Origin: Parageobacillus sp. KH3-4
GTDB taxonomy: Bacteria; Bacillota; Bacilli; Bacillales; Anoxybacillaceae
NCBI RefSeq assembly: GCF_022846435.1
Contig: NZ_AP025627.1
Coordinates: 654,001-718,000 of the forward strand
Direction: 5' to 3'
Length of the DNA stretch: 64,000 nucleotides
The position numbers and the translations under genes were made by a program. The notes below the pieces were generated by a model. The model was not told the origin of the DNA and searched no databases. It was given only the letters and a program-made list of their open reading frames with translations. Below, in pieces: positions 28,327 to 37,933 of this stretch (positions are counted from its first letter, which is position 1; each line of letters opens with the position of its first letter).

Positions 28327-29083
28327 GTTGATCAAGCTCCTTCCAAATCGATTGGAATAGCGTGGAAAATTGCGGATGCTGACGCGCCGCAAACGGCGAT
28401 AAACGGCGCAATTCATCGGGAACAATAAAAGTGTGCGCGATTTTTCCCGGTTTTGTGGAAAATAGAAAAATGCGGTCGCTCATCGCAATCGCTTCACCGA
28501 TATCATGCGTGACAAGAAGCGCGGTTTTTCCATAATCTTTTAGTGTTTGCCATACCAACTCTTCCAGCTTTAATTTCGTTTGGTGGTCGAGCGCGGAAAA
28601 CGGTTCATCGAGCAATAACATTTTTGGGTTTGTCGCTAAAGTCCTTACGAGTGCGGCGCGCTGGCGCATGCCGCCCGAGAGCTGACTTGGATAATGCGTT
28701 TCGACTCCTTTTAAACCGATATCGGCAAGTAAATCAAGCGCCCGCTTTTTTGTTGTTTCTGTCAATGTTCCCATGATTTTTAAACCAAGCAAAATGTTTT
28801 CTTCAATCGTTTTCCAAGGAAATAAATAGTCTTGCTGCAGCATATATCCGGCGCTTGAATGCGCGCTGTCCAATTCTTTGCCTTCGACGAAAACGGTTCC
28901 TGCCGTCGGTTTGATTAATGCGGCGATAATCGAAAGAAGCGTTGTTTTGCCGCAGCCGCTCGGGCCGAGAAAGGAGACGAATTCCCCTTTCTCCACCGTA
29001 AACGATATATTTTCCAAGGCGGTAACGGCTGTTTTTTCTGTAAAATATGTGTGGGAAACGCGGTCAACGACTAAAAAGCCCAT
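28310..29083 (-). CDS. ytlC: ABC transporter ATP-binding protein (YtlC)
   Basis: The 257-residue ATPase has Walker [10 protein letters not shown], the Q-loop [11 protein letters not shown], the signature LSGGMRQR, Walker [12 protein letters not shown] and the H-loop VTHD. It belongs to the SsuB/TauB/ThiZ group. I chose ATG 29083 over the in-frame GTG at 29092, which lies in the ribosome site. It sits between the binding protein and the permease in one operon. Confidence 0.92.
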   Translation of the reverse strand: MGFLVVDRVSHTYFTEKTAVTALENISFTVEKGEFVSFLGPSGCGKTTLLSIIAALIKPTAGTVFVEGKELDSAHSSAGYMLQQDYLFPWKTIEENILLGLKIMGTLTETTKKRALDLLADIGLKGVETHYPSQLSGGMRQRAALVRTLATNPKMLLLDEPFSALDHQTKLKLEELVWQTLKDYGKTALLVTHDIGEAIAMSDRIFLFSTKPGKIAHTFIVPDELRRLSPFAARQHPQFSTLFQSIWKELDQLETNK

Positions 29084-29101
29084 TATTTTCACCCGCTTTC
29101 G

Positions 29102-30100
29102 TTATTTGGACATGGCTTTTTCCGCGAATGAATTATCGACGAGCGTTTTATGATCGATTCGTTTTGGCAATTCACCCGCTTCGTTCATAATGTTTTGCAA
29201 ATTGTTCCACTCTTCTTTGTCAAGGATTGGATTCGTCGCATACGTTCCTTGGCTTTTATAGCGATCGACGACTTTTTCAATGATTGGAATATCGGTATCC
29301 TTAAAGTAAGGCTGAATGGCTTTTGCGATTTCTGATGCGCTGTGCGACTCCACCCATTGTTGCGCTTTGTAGATCGCTCGTGTAAATTTTTCGATCATAT
29401 CTTTGTTGTTTCGGATAAAACTTTGTTTTGCCATAAATGTCGTATACGGGACGTGACCGGATTCCGCGCCGAATGATGCGATAATATATCCTTTTCCTTC
29501 CTGTTCAAAAATGCTTGCTGTCGGTTCAAATAGCTGGACAAAATCTCCAGTGCCGCTGGCGAAAGCGTTAGCGATGTTAGCGAAATCGACGTTTTGAATC
29601 AGCTTTACATCTTTATGCGGATCGATGCCATGTTTTTTTAGGACAAATTCTCCGACCATTTGCGGCATGCCGCCTTTACGCTGGCCAAGAAACGTGCTAC
29701 CTTTGAGCTGGCCCCAAGTAAAGTTTTCCATTTTCTTGCGGGAGACAAGAAAAGTTCCGTCCGTTTGCGTCAACTGTGCGAAATTAATGATCGGATCGTT
29801 TGTTCCTTGGCTGTAGACATAAATCGATGTTTCTGATCCGACAAGAGCGATATCAGCTCCGCCGGAAAGAAGGGTTGTCATTGTTTTATCGCCGCCCCAT
29901 GTTGTGGCAAGCTCGACATTTAATCCTTCATCTTTAAAAAAGCCTTTCGCTAGGGCAACATATTGTGGGGCATAGAAAATCGAACGAGTTACTTCTGCGA
30001 CCCGCACCTTCTTTATTTCTTCATTTGTCTGTTGATTGCAGGCAGCAAGCGGAATGATAAGAAGGAAGAGACAAAGCGACACTATCGCGATTTTTTTCAT
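29102..30100 (-). CDS. ytlA: ABC transporter substrate-binding lipoprotein (YtlA, NMT1/THI5-like)
   Basis: The 332-residue protein has a lipoprotein signal (lipobox LAAC, C21). It then follows the NMT1/SsuA pattern: RSIFYAPQYVALAKGFFKDEGLNVEL, a GGDKTMTTLLSGGADIAL core and a C-terminal helical lobe. Members bind pyrimidine thiamine precursors, nitrate or sulfonates. GGAGGTG precedes ATG 30100. It is the first gene of the ytlA-C-D operon. No riboswitch is seen upstream, which gives no support to a thiamine-precursor role. Confidence 0.9.
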   Translation of the reverse strand: MKKIAIVSLCLFLLIIPLAACNQQTNEEIKKVRVAEVTRSIFYAPQYVALAKGFFKDEGLNVELATTWGGDKTMTTLLSGGADIALVGSETSIYVYSQGTNDPIINFAQLTQTDGTFLVSRKKMENFTWGQLKGSTFLGQRKGGMPQMVGEFVLKKHGIDPHKDVKLIQNVDFANIANAFASGTGDFVQLFEPTASIFEQEGKGYIIASFGAESGHVPYTTFMAKQSFIRNNKDMIEKFTRAIYKAQQWVESHSASEIAKAIQPYFKDTDIPIIEKVVDRYKSQGTYATNPILDKEEWNNLQNIMNEAGELPKRIDHKTLVDNSFAEKAMSK

Positions 30101-30199
30101 GCAAGCACCTCCTTAGCAATGGATAAAATGAAGCTTACTTCACCTTATCGTATGCAGGCAGAAAAAATGTGTGAACGCCTAATGGAAAGGAAGAAACAT

Positions 30200-30988
30200 A
30201 TGGACGGATATGTCGTCGATCAATATAAATTCCCTTCCCCAAATCCGCATGTTGATGTATTTCTCGTTACGTATTTATGCCAAGGGCTGAAAATTAAAGG
30301 TTTTTTGGCCCAACCGAAAACGCCGGGAATATACGATGGTTTTTTATACTTGCGCGGCGGCATGAAAAACGTCGGGCAAGTGCGACTATCCCGAATTACG
30401 CAGTTTGCTTCGTATGGATTTGTCGTGATGGCGCCGTTTTATCGCGGGAATCAAGGAGGGGAAGGAAATGAAGATTTTGCTGGGGAAGACCGTTATGACG
30501 CGATCGCAGGTTTTCGGCTTTTACAGCGGCACCCTCAAGTGAACACAAAACGCATTCACGTATTTGGCTTTTCCCGCGGCGGAGCGATGGCGCTTCATAC
30601 GGCGATTTTGGAGCCAACAGTTTGTTCTGTCGTCGTCTGGGGCGGGGTTTCTGACATTGCCCTGACATATTGGGAGCGGGAGGATTTGCGGCGAATGTTG
30701 AAACGGGTGATTGGGGGAACGCCGGCGAAATATCCGGAACGCTACCGATGGAGAACACCATTGTATGAAATTGAAAAAATTCAGGCGCCTGTGCTGATTA
30801 TCCATGGGGAAAAAGATCAAAACGTTTCGATTGAACATGCGTATCGCCTTGAAAAAAGGCTAAAAGAGACAAATAAACGAGTGACAGCATGGTATTTCCC
30901 AAATTTTACTCATTATTTTCCCCCTAAAGATAATCGTGAAACGGTTCGCCGGTTAACGGCATGGATGAAACGGCAACCGGATGTATGA
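30200..30988 (+). CDS. ytmA: Alpha/beta hydrolase, prolyl oligopeptidase-like (YtmA)
   Basis: The 262-residue hydrolase has the nucleophile elbow GFSRGGAM, the catalytic aspartate near IHGEKDQNVSIEHA and the histidine in FTHYFPP. It matches B. subtilis YtmA along its length (YLRGGMKNVGQVR, FYRGNQGGEGNEDFAGEDRYDA). I set the start at ATG 30200, 8 nt after AAAGGAAG and in line with the family N-terminus; the longer frame overlaps ytlA and has no ribosome site. Substrate unknown. Confidence 0.85.
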   Translation: MDGYVVDQYKFPSPNPHVDVFLVTYLCQGLKIKGFLAQPKTPGIYDGFLYLRGGMKNVGQVRLSRITQFASYGFVVMAPFYRGNQGGEGNEDFAGEDRYDAIAGFRLLQRHPQVNTKRIHVFGFSRGGAMALHTAILEPTVCSVVVWGGVSDIALTYWEREDLRRMLKRVIGGTPAKYPERYRWRTPLYEIEKIQAPVLIIHGEKDQNVSIEHAYRLEKRLKETNKRVTAWYFPNFTHYFPPKDNRETVRRLTAWMKRQPDV

Positions 30989-31016
30989 TACGATAAAAAG
31001 AAAAGGGGTGTGTTTC

Positions 31017-31259
31017 ATGGGCATGCCGCTGGAATTGCAAACACTCATTGTAACAAAAGGCAAAGAAAAGCGAGTAAAAGACAATCTATTTATTTTAGAA
31101 AAGGAAGGATATCGCATTTATCCGATTGATGTTCCACTTGAAGTAAGAAGAACGTTACAAAGCGAAGCGAGCGGCCAAGCGGTGGTGAAAAAGTTGGAGC
31201 TTGCCGACAACCGAACGATTGTCACGTATGAGCTTATTTCATTGCATTCGACGAATTAG
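31017..31259 (+). CDS. ytmB: DUF2584 family protein (YtmB)
   Basis: The 80-residue protein (MGMPLELQTLIVTKGKEKRV, ending TYELISLHSTN) matches the YtmB/DUF2584 family of Bacillaceae, soluble proteins without known function. AGGGGTG lies upstream of ATG 31017. It is probably cotranscribed with ytmA, 28 nt upstream. Confidence 0.85.
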   Translation: MGMPLELQTLIVTKGKEKRVKDNLFILEKEGYRIYPIDVPLEVRRTLQSEASGQAVVKKLELADNRTIVTYELISLHSTN

Positions 31260-31261
31260 AA

Positions 31262-31284
31262 AAGGAGGGAACGATTCCCTCCTT
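31262..31284. terminator. Hairpin between convergent ytmB and pckA
   Basis: A 10-bp perfect inverted repeat AAGGAGGGAA/TTCCCTCCTT with a 3-nt loop. The minus strand continues with TTTTC, so it fits pckA better than ytmB. Confidence 0.65.
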
Positions 31285-31289
31285 CAATG

Positions 31290-32876
31290 TTATGCGATTG
31301 GGCCTCCAAGCGCTTCGATTTCCGAGGCGATATGTTTAAATTTCTGGAAGTTTTCCCGGAATTTTGCGGCGAGCTCTTTTGCCTTTTGTGCATACGCTTG
31401 TTTATCGGTCCACGTATTTTGCGGTTGCAGCACTTCGTCTGGCACGCCAGGAATATGAATTGGAATTTCTAAACCGAAAACAGGATCTTTCACCATTTCG
31501 ACATTGTCCAGTTCGCCTTCGACAGCAGCTTGCACCATTGCGCGGGTGTAAGCAAGCTTCATGCGGCTACCGACACCGTACTCTCCGCCTGTCCATCCTG
31601 TGTTAACGAGAAACACCCGCACGTTATGTTCAGCGATTTTTTTGCCGAGCATTTCCGCATATTTTACAGCCGGAAGCGGCAAAAACGGTGCGCCAAAGCA
31701 AGTCGAGAATGTCGCTTGCGGGGAAGTGATGCCTCGCTCTGTGCCCGCCAATTTGCTTGTATAACCGCTTAGGAAATGGTACATTGCTTGTTCACGAGTC
31801 AGCTTGCTAATCGGCGGCAATATTCCAAACGCATCTGCTGTTAAGAAAATAATCGTCGATGGATGACCAGCGATGCTTGGATCAACGATATTATGAATCG
31901 CCTGAATTGGGTAAGCGGCGCGCGTGTTTTCCGTTAGCGTAGCATCATCATAATTTGGCAGTCTCGTATGTTCATCGATAATGACGTTTTCGAGAACTGC
32001 ACCGAATCCGATTGCGTCAAAAATTTGCGGCTCCTTTTCCCGCGACAAGTTGATGCATTTTGCGTAGCATCCGCCTTCGATATTAAAAATGCCTCGGTTC
32101 GACCAGCCGTGTTCGTCATCGCCAATGAGACGGCGGTTTGGGTCGGCGGAAAGCGTCGTTTTTCCTGTGCCAGATAAGCCAAAGAATAGTGCGACATCCC
32201 CTTCTTTACCGACGTTTGCTGAACAATGCATCGATAAAATTCCTTGTTCTGGAAGTAGATAGTTCATCACAGTGAAAATCGACTTTTTCATTTCTCCGGC
32301 ATATTCTGTTCCGCCAATTAGCACAGTCCGCCGCTCAAAAGAAATAATGATAAACGTTTCCGATCTCGTTCCATCAACAGCAGGGTCTGCTTTAAAGTTT
32401 GGCGCGCAAATAACGGTAAATTCCGCTTTGTGAGTTTTTAGCTCCTCTTCTGTCGGACGAATAAATAATTGGTGTGCAAATAAATTGTGCCATGCAAATT
32501 CGTTAACGACTTGGATAGGTAGGCGGTATTTTGGGTCAGCGCCGGCGAATCCTTTAAAAACAAATATTTCATCTTTTTTCATTAAATAATCCAGTACCTT
32601 ATTGTATAAGTTTTCGAAAACTTCTTCAGAAATCGGCTGATTTGTTGTTCCCCAATCGATTTTTGCTTTCGTCGCCGCTTCTTCTACAATGTATTTATCT
32701 TTCGGGGAGCGGCCCGTATATTTTCCTGTTGTTACTGCCACCGCGCCAGTTGCGGTTAATTTCCCTTCGTTTCGTTGCAATATTTTTTCCACGAGTTGAG
32801 CTACCGATAAATTGTGACATACGTTTGGTTTTTGTAATAATAAAGAAAGTTTATTTGTCATTTTTGCAATCCCCAT
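31290..32876 (-). CDS. pckA: Phosphoenolpyruvate carboxykinase, ATP type (PckA)
   Basis: PckA makes phosphoenolpyruvate from oxaloacetate for gluconeogenesis. The 528-residue protein has the ATP-type signatures: [27 protein letters not shown], the kinase P-loop [13 protein letters not shown] and [10 protein letters not shown]. The start ATG 32876 follows AGGCAGG; ATG 32861 is possible. A promoter with a perfect TATACT -10 lies upstream. It is divergent from metK. Confidence 0.96.
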   Translation of the reverse strand: MGIAKMTNKLSLLLQKPNVCHNLSVAQLVEKILQRNEGKLTATGAVAVTTGKYTGRSPKDKYIVEEAATKAKIDWGTTNQPISEEVFENLYNKVLDYLMKKDEIFVFKGFAGADPKYRLPIQVVNEFAWHNLFAHQLFIRPTEEELKTHKAEFTVICAPNFKADPAVDGTRSETFIIISFERRTVLIGGTEYAGEMKKSIFTVMNYLLPEQGILSMHCSANVGKEGDVALFFGLSGTGKTTLSADPNRRLIGDDEHGWSNRGIFNIEGGCYAKCINLSREKEPQIFDAIGFGAVLENVIIDEHTRLPNYDDATLTENTRAAYPIQAIHNIVDPSIAGHPSTIIFLTADAFGILPPISKLTREQAMYHFLSGYTSKLAGTERGITSPQATFSTCFGAPFLPLPAVKYAEMLGKKIAEHNVRVFLVNTGWTGGEYGVGSRMKLAYTRAMVQAAVEGELDNVEMVKDPVFGLEIPIHIPGVPDEVLQPQNTWTDKQAYAQKAKELAAKFRENFQKFKHIASEIEALGGPIA

Positions 32877-32917
32877 ATTCAAAACCTGCCTTTTTATTTT
32901 TAATGATACCTGCAAAT

Positions 32918-32945
32918 AGTATAACACATTTTTGTTATTAGTCCA
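32918..32945 (-). promoter_or_regulatory. Promoter of pckA
   Basis: On the minus strand TGGACT (32940-32945) and TATACT (32918-32923) are 16 bp apart. Confidence 0.6.
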
Positions 32946-33035
32946 TACTATTTAGCACAATTTCTTTTATTTATTTTTCTTATTTTGTCCATAAAAAATT
33001 TGTCTTTTTGTTCATAAAAAATTTATCTAATTTTG

Positions 33036-33065
33036 TTGACTTTCTTTATTTAATTACGTTAAGAT
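33036..33065 (+). promoter_or_regulatory. Promoter of the metK leader
   Basis: TTGACT (33036-33041) and TAAGAT (33060-33065) are 18 bp apart, about 17 nt before the riboswitch begins. Confidence 0.65.
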
Positions 33066-33081
33066 AACTCATTGAACGGAT

Positions 33082-33198
33082 ACTCTTATCCCGAGTCGGT
33101 GGAGGGACAGGCCCGATGAAACCCAGCAACCGTCACAACTAGAAATGTGTGAAATGGTGCTAACCTGTGGCAAGGCAGCGTCCTTGAACGATAAGAGT
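33082..33198 (+). ncRNA. SAM-I (S-box) riboswitch of metK
   Basis: The P1 stem ACTCTTATC/GATAAGAGT encloses the S-box core: GGTGGAGGGACAGGCCCGAT, GAAACCCAGCAACC, and GGTGCTAACCTGTGGCAAG. It binds S-adenosylmethionine and favours the downstream terminator, so metK is shut down when its product is plentiful. Confidence 0.97.
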
Positions 33199-33222
33199 GA
33201 AAGGAGCAATACGATTGCAATG

Positions 33223-33256
33223 ACCTTTCCTCACCGTTACAGGAAAGGTTTTTTAT
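33223..33256 (+). terminator. Riboswitch-controlled terminator of metK
   Basis: ACCTTTCCT/AGGAAAGGT forms a 9-bp stem followed by six T, 25 nt after the S-box P1 stem. Confidence 0.92.
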
Positions 33257-33355
33257 TTATATGTATAAATAGGGAATGAGTACCGTATCATCTGCAGTTT
33301 GCGGGAATGCCGCTAATTTAGACGTTCGATTATAAAAAGAGGAGGAAACTGCCGA

Positions 33356-34570
33356 ATGTCAAAAAAAAGACGTTTATTTACTTCGGAATCTGTAACGGAA
33401 GGTCATCCTGACAAAATTTGTGACCAAATTTCCGATGCGATTTTAGATGCCATTTTGGCGAAAGACCCGAATGCCCGCGTTGCATGCGAAACGAGCGTTA
33501 CAACAGGGCTTGTGCTCGTAAGCGGGGAAATTACGACATCGACATATGTGGATATTCCGAAAATCGTTCGCGACACGGTTCGCGAAATTGGCTATACTCG
33601 CGCGAAATTCGGTTTTGACGCAGATACTTGCGCCGTATTGACGTCGATTGACGAACAGTCTCCGGACATCGCGATGGGAGTCGATAAGGCGTTAGAAGCC
33701 CGCGAAGGCCAGATGACTGATGAGGAAATTGAAGCGATCGGTGCCGGAGACCAAGGATTAATGTTTGGATTTGCCTGCAATGAAACAGAAGAATTAATGC
33801 CGCTTCCGATTTCCTTGGCACATCGTTTAGCTCGCCGTTTGGCAGAAGTGCGCAAAAAAGATATTTTGCCATATTTGCGCCCGGACGGCAAAACGCAAGT
33901 AACGATAGAATATGATGAAAATGAAAAACCGGTACGTGTCGATACAATCGTTGTATCAGCGCAACATCATCCGGAAATTACACAAGAACAAATTGAGCGC
34001 GATATTAAAGAACACGTTATTAAGCCAGTCGTGCCAGCAGAGCTGATCGATGAAAACACAAAATATTTCATTAATCCGACAGGTCGTTTTGTCATCGGCG
34101 GACCTCAAGGTGACGCTGGTTTAACAGGACGAAAAATTATCGTTGACACGTATGGCGGCTATGCCCGTCACGGCGGCGGTGCGTTTTCTGGAAAAGACCC
34201 GACAAAAGTGGACCGCTCCGCAGCCTATGCCGCGCGCTATGTGGCGAAAAATATCGTTGCTGCGGGACTCGCAGATAAATGCGAAGTGCAGCTGGCATAT
34301 GCGATCGGTGTTGCAAGACCGGTTTCCATTTCCATTGATACATTCGGTACCGGAAAAGTATCGGAAGACATTTTAATTAAAGTAGTGCGCAGCAATTTTG
34401 ATCTTCGTCCAGCCGGCATTATTAAAATGTTGGATTTGCGCCGCCCAATTTATAAACAAACAGCCGCCTATGGCCATTTCGGACGCACGGATATCGATCT
34501 TCCGTGGGAACGTACAGACAAAGCGGAAACGTTGAAAGAACAAGCTCTTGCGTTGGCAAAGAAAGAATAG
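33356..34570 (+). CDS. metK: S-adenosylmethionine synthetase (MetK)
   Basis: MetK makes S-adenosylmethionine from methionine and ATP. The 404-residue protein has [19 protein letters not shown], the hexapeptide GAGDQG, and the phosphate-binding [23 protein letters not shown] precedes ATG 33356. It is controlled by the S-box leader and ends at a strong terminator. Length and motifs are normal. Confidence 0.98.
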   Translation: MSKKRRLFTSESVTEGHPDKICDQISDAILDAILAKDPNARVACETSVTTGLVLVSGEITTSTYVDIPKIVRDTVREIGYTRAKFGFDADTCAVLTSIDEQSPDIAMGVDKALEAREGQMTDEEIEAIGAGDQGLMFGFACNETEELMPLPISLAHRLARRLAEVRKKDILPYLRPDGKTQVTIEYDENEKPVRVDTIVVSAQHHPEITQEQIERDIKEHVIKPVVPAELIDENTKYFINPTGRFVIGGPQGDAGLTGRKIIVDTYGGYARHGGGAFSGKDPTKVDRSAAYAARYVAKNIVAAGLADKCEVQLAYAIGVARPVSISIDTFGTGKVSEDILIKVVRSNFDLRPAGIIKMLDLRRPIYKQTAAYGHFGRTDIDLPWERTDKAETLKEQALALAKKE

Positions 34571-34602
34571 AACGATAAAGAGAGGTAGAATAGCCAGTAA
34601 AG

Positions 34603-34636
34603 AGAGAGTTACGTGTTTATGTAACTCTCTTTTTTT
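34603..34636 (+). terminator. Terminator of metK
   Basis: AGAGAGTTAC/GTAACTCTCT, a 10-bp stem with an 8-nt loop, followed by six T. Confidence 0.95.
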
Positions 34637-34758
34637 GCGTAATGCAAGGTATTTCTGCTTCAGTCAGGCATTGACCTAAACATAAGTGGGGCTATTACGG
34701 CGGCAATAAGAAATAGCGAGAGCGATAAAAAAGGGTTAAAATAGGAAAAGGAACAATG

Positions 34759-34802
34759 GGACGATATGATGCAATAAATAACGAAAGTAAATCATATCGT
34801 CC
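34759..34802. repeat. 12-bp perfect inverted repeat between metK and ytoA
   Basis: GGACGATATGAT (34759-34770) and ATCATATCGTCC (34791-34802) are separated by 20 nt. Neither strand has a T-run after it, so it is not a simple terminator. The surrounding 34637-34825 shows no gene. Confidence 0.7.
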
Positions 34803-34825
34803 GATAATATGAACGTCATTTGTTT

Positions 34826-35341
34826 TTATTTTGGTTGCAGTGATTTATAGTACTGCCCTTTTTCTACATATTCGCGGCGAATTCGCTCCATCTCGCGGAC
34901 ATCTTCGTCGGTTAATTCACGAATGACTTTAGCGGGACGGCCAAATGCGAGCGTGTGCGGCGGAATTTTTTTTCCTTGTGGGACAAGGCTTCCGGCACCG
35001 ATAAACGCTCCTTCGCCAATCTCTGCGCCATCGAGAATAATCGAGCCCATGCCGATTAAAGCGTTTTTTCGGATGATGGCGCTATGTAAAATGACTTGAT
35101 GGCCGACGGTTACACCATCTTCAATGATAAGTGGATTGTTTGGACTTTGATGCAAAATTGAGTTATCTTGGATATTGACACGATTGCCGATGATCGTTGG
35201 AGCGACATCTCCGCGAATAACAGTATTAAACCAGATGCTTGTTTCTTCCCCGATGACCACATCACCGGTAATGGTGACATAATCGGCAATGAAGGCAGAT
35301 TCTGCAATTTTCGGAAACTTTCCTTTGTACGGGTAAATCAT
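34826..35341 (-). CDS. ytoA: Gamma-carbonic anhydrase family protein (YtoA)
   Basis: A 171-residue left-handed beta-helix protein (MIYPYKGKFPKIAESAFIA...) with hexapeptide repeats. The gamma-CA metal histidines appear in ILHQSP, VGHQVILH. It matches B. subtilis YtoA closely. Activity as a carbonic anhydrase is a family inference; many members have other or unknown roles. I used ATG 35341 with GGGAAG upstream; the longer ORF to 35749 overlaps divergent ytpA and is not credible. Confidence 0.9.
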   Translation of the reverse strand: MIYPYKGKFPKIAESAFIADYVTITGDVVIGEETSIWFNTVIRGDVAPTIIGNRVNIQDNSILHQSPNNPLIIEDGVTVGHQVILHSAIIRKNALIGMGSIILDGAEIGEGAFIGAGSLVPQGKKIPPHTLAFGRPAKVIRELTDEDVREMERIRREYVEKGQYYKSLQPK

Positions 35342-35428
35342 ACGCTTCTTCCCTTTCCTTTTATAAAATGGTTCGGTATTATTATTGTACAGATAGTGGC
35401 ACGATTCGTAAACGGAGGAGATTGCATG

Positions 35429-36220
35429 ATGTGGACATGGGAGGCAAATGAAGGGAAAGGAACAGTTGTGATTGTCCACGGAGCGGCAGAGCATCACGGG
35501 CGTTATAAATGGTTGATCGAACAATGGGTACAAAGCGGTTATCATGTTGTCGCAGGCGATTTGCCTGGACAAGGGCGGACAACGAGAAGAAAGCGCGGAC
35601 ACATTCAGTCGTTCGATGAGTATATTAATGAGGTGGCCGATTGGATCATAGAAGCGAGACAATTTCATGTACCGGTGTTTCTTCTTGGACATAGCATGGG
35701 AGGGCTTGTTGTCATCCGCACGTTGCAGGAAAAAAGGCTTCCTGTGCAAGGGGTTATTCTATCTTCTCCATGTTTAGGGCTTGTGTCGTATCCGTCAAAA
35801 GGGTTGGATATGTTATCAAGAGTATTGAATCATATTGCCCCATCCCTTTTAATCGATTCGGGACTGTCTGTCGAGTTGGCGACAAGAAATAAAGAAGTGC
35901 ATGAGTCGGATAAACAGGATGAACTTTATGTGACAAAAGTATCTGTCCGTTGGTATCGCGAACTAATGAAGGCGATGGAATTGGCTTCTCGCCGCATTCA
36001 GCAGTTTCCTGATATTCCATTGCTGCTTATGCAAGGCGGGGACGATAAAATTGTCGATAAGACAGCCGTAAAAGAATGGTTCAATCGTTTGGCGATATCG
36101 GAAAAATTGTATAAAGAATGGAGTCAATTATACCATGAAATTTTTAACGAACCGGAGCGAGAAGATGTTTTCTTATACGCAAAATCGTTTTTAGATACAC
36201 AATGCCGAATGTATCGTTAG
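35429..36220 (+). CDS. ytpA: Lysophospholipase-like alpha/beta hydrolase (YtpA)
   Basis: The 263-residue hydrolase has the nucleophile elbow GHSMGG, the IVHGAAEHHGRY oxyanion region, and the catalytic aspartate and histidine in GGDDKIVDK and YHEIFNEPEREDVF. B. subtilis YtpA is a phospholipase needed for bacilysocin, a lysophosphatidylglycerol antibiotic; the same role here is inferred. ATG 35429 is 8 nt after GGAGGAG. It is followed by ytpB at 29 nt, so both are likely cotranscribed. Confidence 0.88.
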   Translation: MWTWEANEGKGTVVIVHGAAEHHGRYKWLIEQWVQSGYHVVAGDLPGQGRTTRRKRGHIQSFDEYINEVADWIIEARQFHVPVFLLGHSMGGLVVIRTLQEKRLPVQGVILSSPCLGLVSYPSKGLDMLSRVLNHIAPSLLIDSGLSVELATRNKEVHESDKQDELYVTKVSVRWYRELMKAMELASRRIQQFPDIPLLLMQGGDDKIVDKTAVKEWFNRLAISEKLYKEWSQLYHEIFNEPEREDVFLYAKSFLDTQCRMYR

Positions 36221-36249
36221 ATAACGCAAACGCATCTGAGGTGAGCCAG

Positions 36250-37329
36250 TTGAAAATCCCGACGCATCCGATCACTCTTATGAAAAAAGTATATCGCGAC
36301 GTTTTTCCAGTTGTGCATCGCGAATTGGCATATTGGAAACAAAGGGCACAAAATATTCCAGACGCGGAGCTTCGCAAACAAGCGTTGGCGAGCATTGAAA
36401 CCAAAACGTTTCACTGTGAGGGCGGCTCCATTTTATCATTGTTAGCAGGAGAAAAAATGGAAGAGTGCATTCGTTTTATTGTCGCCTATCAAACGATCAG
36501 CGATTACCTAGATAATTTATGTGATCGAAGCACTTCATTAGACCCGCTCGATTTTCGTGCTCTGCATGAATCGATGCCTGACGCGTTATCGATTGATGCA
36601 AGCGTGTCGAATTATTACCGGCATCGCCAAGAACAAGATGACGGTGGCTATTTACATGACCTTGTACGAACATGTCAAAGCGTTTTAAAGAAAGTAACGC
36701 ATTACGATAAAATTGTACCGTTTTTGCATGAATTGGCTGGATATTATTGTGATTTGCAAGTACATAAACACGTGAATGTGGAGGAGCGGGTCCCTCGCCT
36801 CGAAAAGTGGTTCAAGCAATATAAAGATCAGCTTCCGCCGATGGAATGGTACGAGTTTTCTGCTTGTTCCGGTTCTACGTTAGGCATTTTTTGTTTAGTT
36901 GCCTACGCGTTTGCCGAAACGTTTCATGAGAAAATGGCAAAGCAAATACGTGACGGTTATTTTCCGTATATTCAAGGTCTGCATATTTTGCTTGATTATT
37001 TTATTGACCAAGAGGAAGATCGTCTAGGAGGAGATTTGAATTTTTGTTTTTATTATCCAAATCAGTCCGTTTTGCTAGAACGGCTTTGCTATTTTATTGA
37101 AGAGGCGGACCGCCATGTGAATGAATTGCCGCATGGGGCATTTCACCGCCTTATTCACCGCGGGTTGCTCGGCTTATATTTATCTGATGAAAAAGTAAAG
37201 AAACAAAAAGAGTTGCGCCGTCTTGCGAAAAGGCTTGTTCGGGCTGGCGGAATCGTCTCTTGGTTTTTTTATTGGAATGGAAAAGCATATCGGTTATGGC
37301 AAAAAAAGCGCTCCTTCACCGCAAAATAA
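36250..37329 (+). CDS. ytpB: Tetraprenyl-beta-curcumene synthase (YtpB)
   Basis: The 359-residue protein matches the YtpB/DUF2600 class of terpene synthases that cyclise C35 heptaprenyl diphosphate to tetraprenyl-beta-curcumene. All-helical sequence with aspartate-rich motifs (ISDYLDNLCDRS and LDYFIDQEEDRLGGD) fits diphosphate-Mg binding. TTG 36250 is used, with GAGGTGA 6 nt upstream; ATG 36202 lies inside ytpA without a ribosome site. No squalene-hopene-type cyclase that would use the product is in this window. Confidence 0.88.
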   Translation: MKIPTHPITLMKKVYRDVFPVVHRELAYWKQRAQNIPDAELRKQALASIETKTFHCEGGSILSLLAGEKMEECIRFIVAYQTISDYLDNLCDRSTSLDPLDFRALHESMPDALSIDASVSNYYRHRQEQDDGGYLHDLVRTCQSVLKKVTHYDKIVPFLHELAGYYCDLQVHKHVNVEERVPRLEKWFKQYKDQLPPMEWYEFSACSGSTLGIFCLVAYAFAETFHEKMAKQIRDGYFPYIQGLHILLDYFIDQEEDRLGGDLNFCFYYPNQSVLLERLCYFIEEADRHVNELPHGAFHRLIHRGLLGLYLSDEKVKKQKELRRLAKRLVRAGGIVSWFFYWNGKAYRLWQKKRSFTAK

Positions 37330-37330
37330 A

Positions 37331-37359
37331 GAGGCTGCCCCAATTGGGAGGGCAGCCTC
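37331..37359. terminator. Bidirectional hairpin between ytpB and mnmM
   Basis: GAGGCTGCCC/GGGCAGCCTC, a perfect 10-bp stem, overlaps the stop codon of the convergent mnmM gene. No strong T-run on either side. Confidence 0.65.
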
Positions 37360-37933
37360 ACGCTCGCTTTTCCAGCGCGATAATAAAGGGCGGGTTGTTC
37401 ATTTGGTTGATAAATTCATATTTTAATACGTGAGCTCGCTTTTGGTCTATCGCTTTTGTATAGTGAAGAAGCGCGTCACGTTCGATGACGCCTTCTGGAT
37501 GGCCATGATAAACGACAACGACGATGATTCCTTCTTTTGCCATAATTTGTAGCAGTTGCTCAATAGCGCGGATCGTGGAATCCGGTTTTGTTACAATACG
37601 TTTATCGCCACCTGGCAAGTAGCCGAGGTTAAATATCGCTCCGGTGATGCGGCCATGATAAATAGCGGGAATTTTTTCGATCAGTTGATCGTGGCTTGCT
37701 TGAAATAGCGTCACCCGCTTTAACATGTTATGTTCTTGAAGGCGGGCGGAAGTTGCCGCAATCGCCTCTTTTTGAATGTCAAAGCCGAACACGTGGCCGG
37801 ATTCTCCCACGCGCTGTGCCAAATAAAGCGTATCATGCCCGTTTCCAACCGTGGCGTCGACGGCGATATCCCCTTCGTTCACGGCAAGGTTCATCAATGT
37901 TCGCGTAAAAGGGAGAATTTTCGCTAATTTCAT
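37358..37933 (-). CDS. mnmM: tRNA 5-aminomethyl-2-thiouridine methyltransferase (MnmM/YtqB)
   Basis: A 191-residue class I methyltransferase with SAM motif VDATVGNGHDT, the acidic GFDIQKEA strand and the FNLGYLPGGDK motif typical of YtqB. The family, now called MnmM, completes the mnm5s2U34 wobble modification in Bacillus-type bacteria. The start ATG 37933 overlaps the ytqA stop by four bases. The pairing with ytqA is the B. subtilis arrangement. Confidence 0.9.
   Translation of the reverse strand: MKLAKILPFTRTLMNLAVNEGDIAVDATVGNGHDTLYLAQRVGESGHVFGFDIQKEAIAATSARLQEHNMLKRVTLFQASHDQLIEKIPAIYHGRITGAIFNLGYLPGGDKRIVTKPDSTIRAIEQLLQIMAKEGIIVVVVYHGHPEGVIERDALLHYTKAIDQKRAHVLKYEFINQMNNPPFIIALEKRA

Noticed and set aside
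29963-30199. N-terminal extension of ytmA
   Set aside because: It overlaps ytlA on the other strand; the homologous N-terminus and AAAGGAAG point to ATG 30200.
35342-35749. N-terminal extension of ytoA to 307 residues
   Set aside because: It runs antisense through ytpA; homologues begin at MIYPYKGK, and the ribosome site is at 35341.
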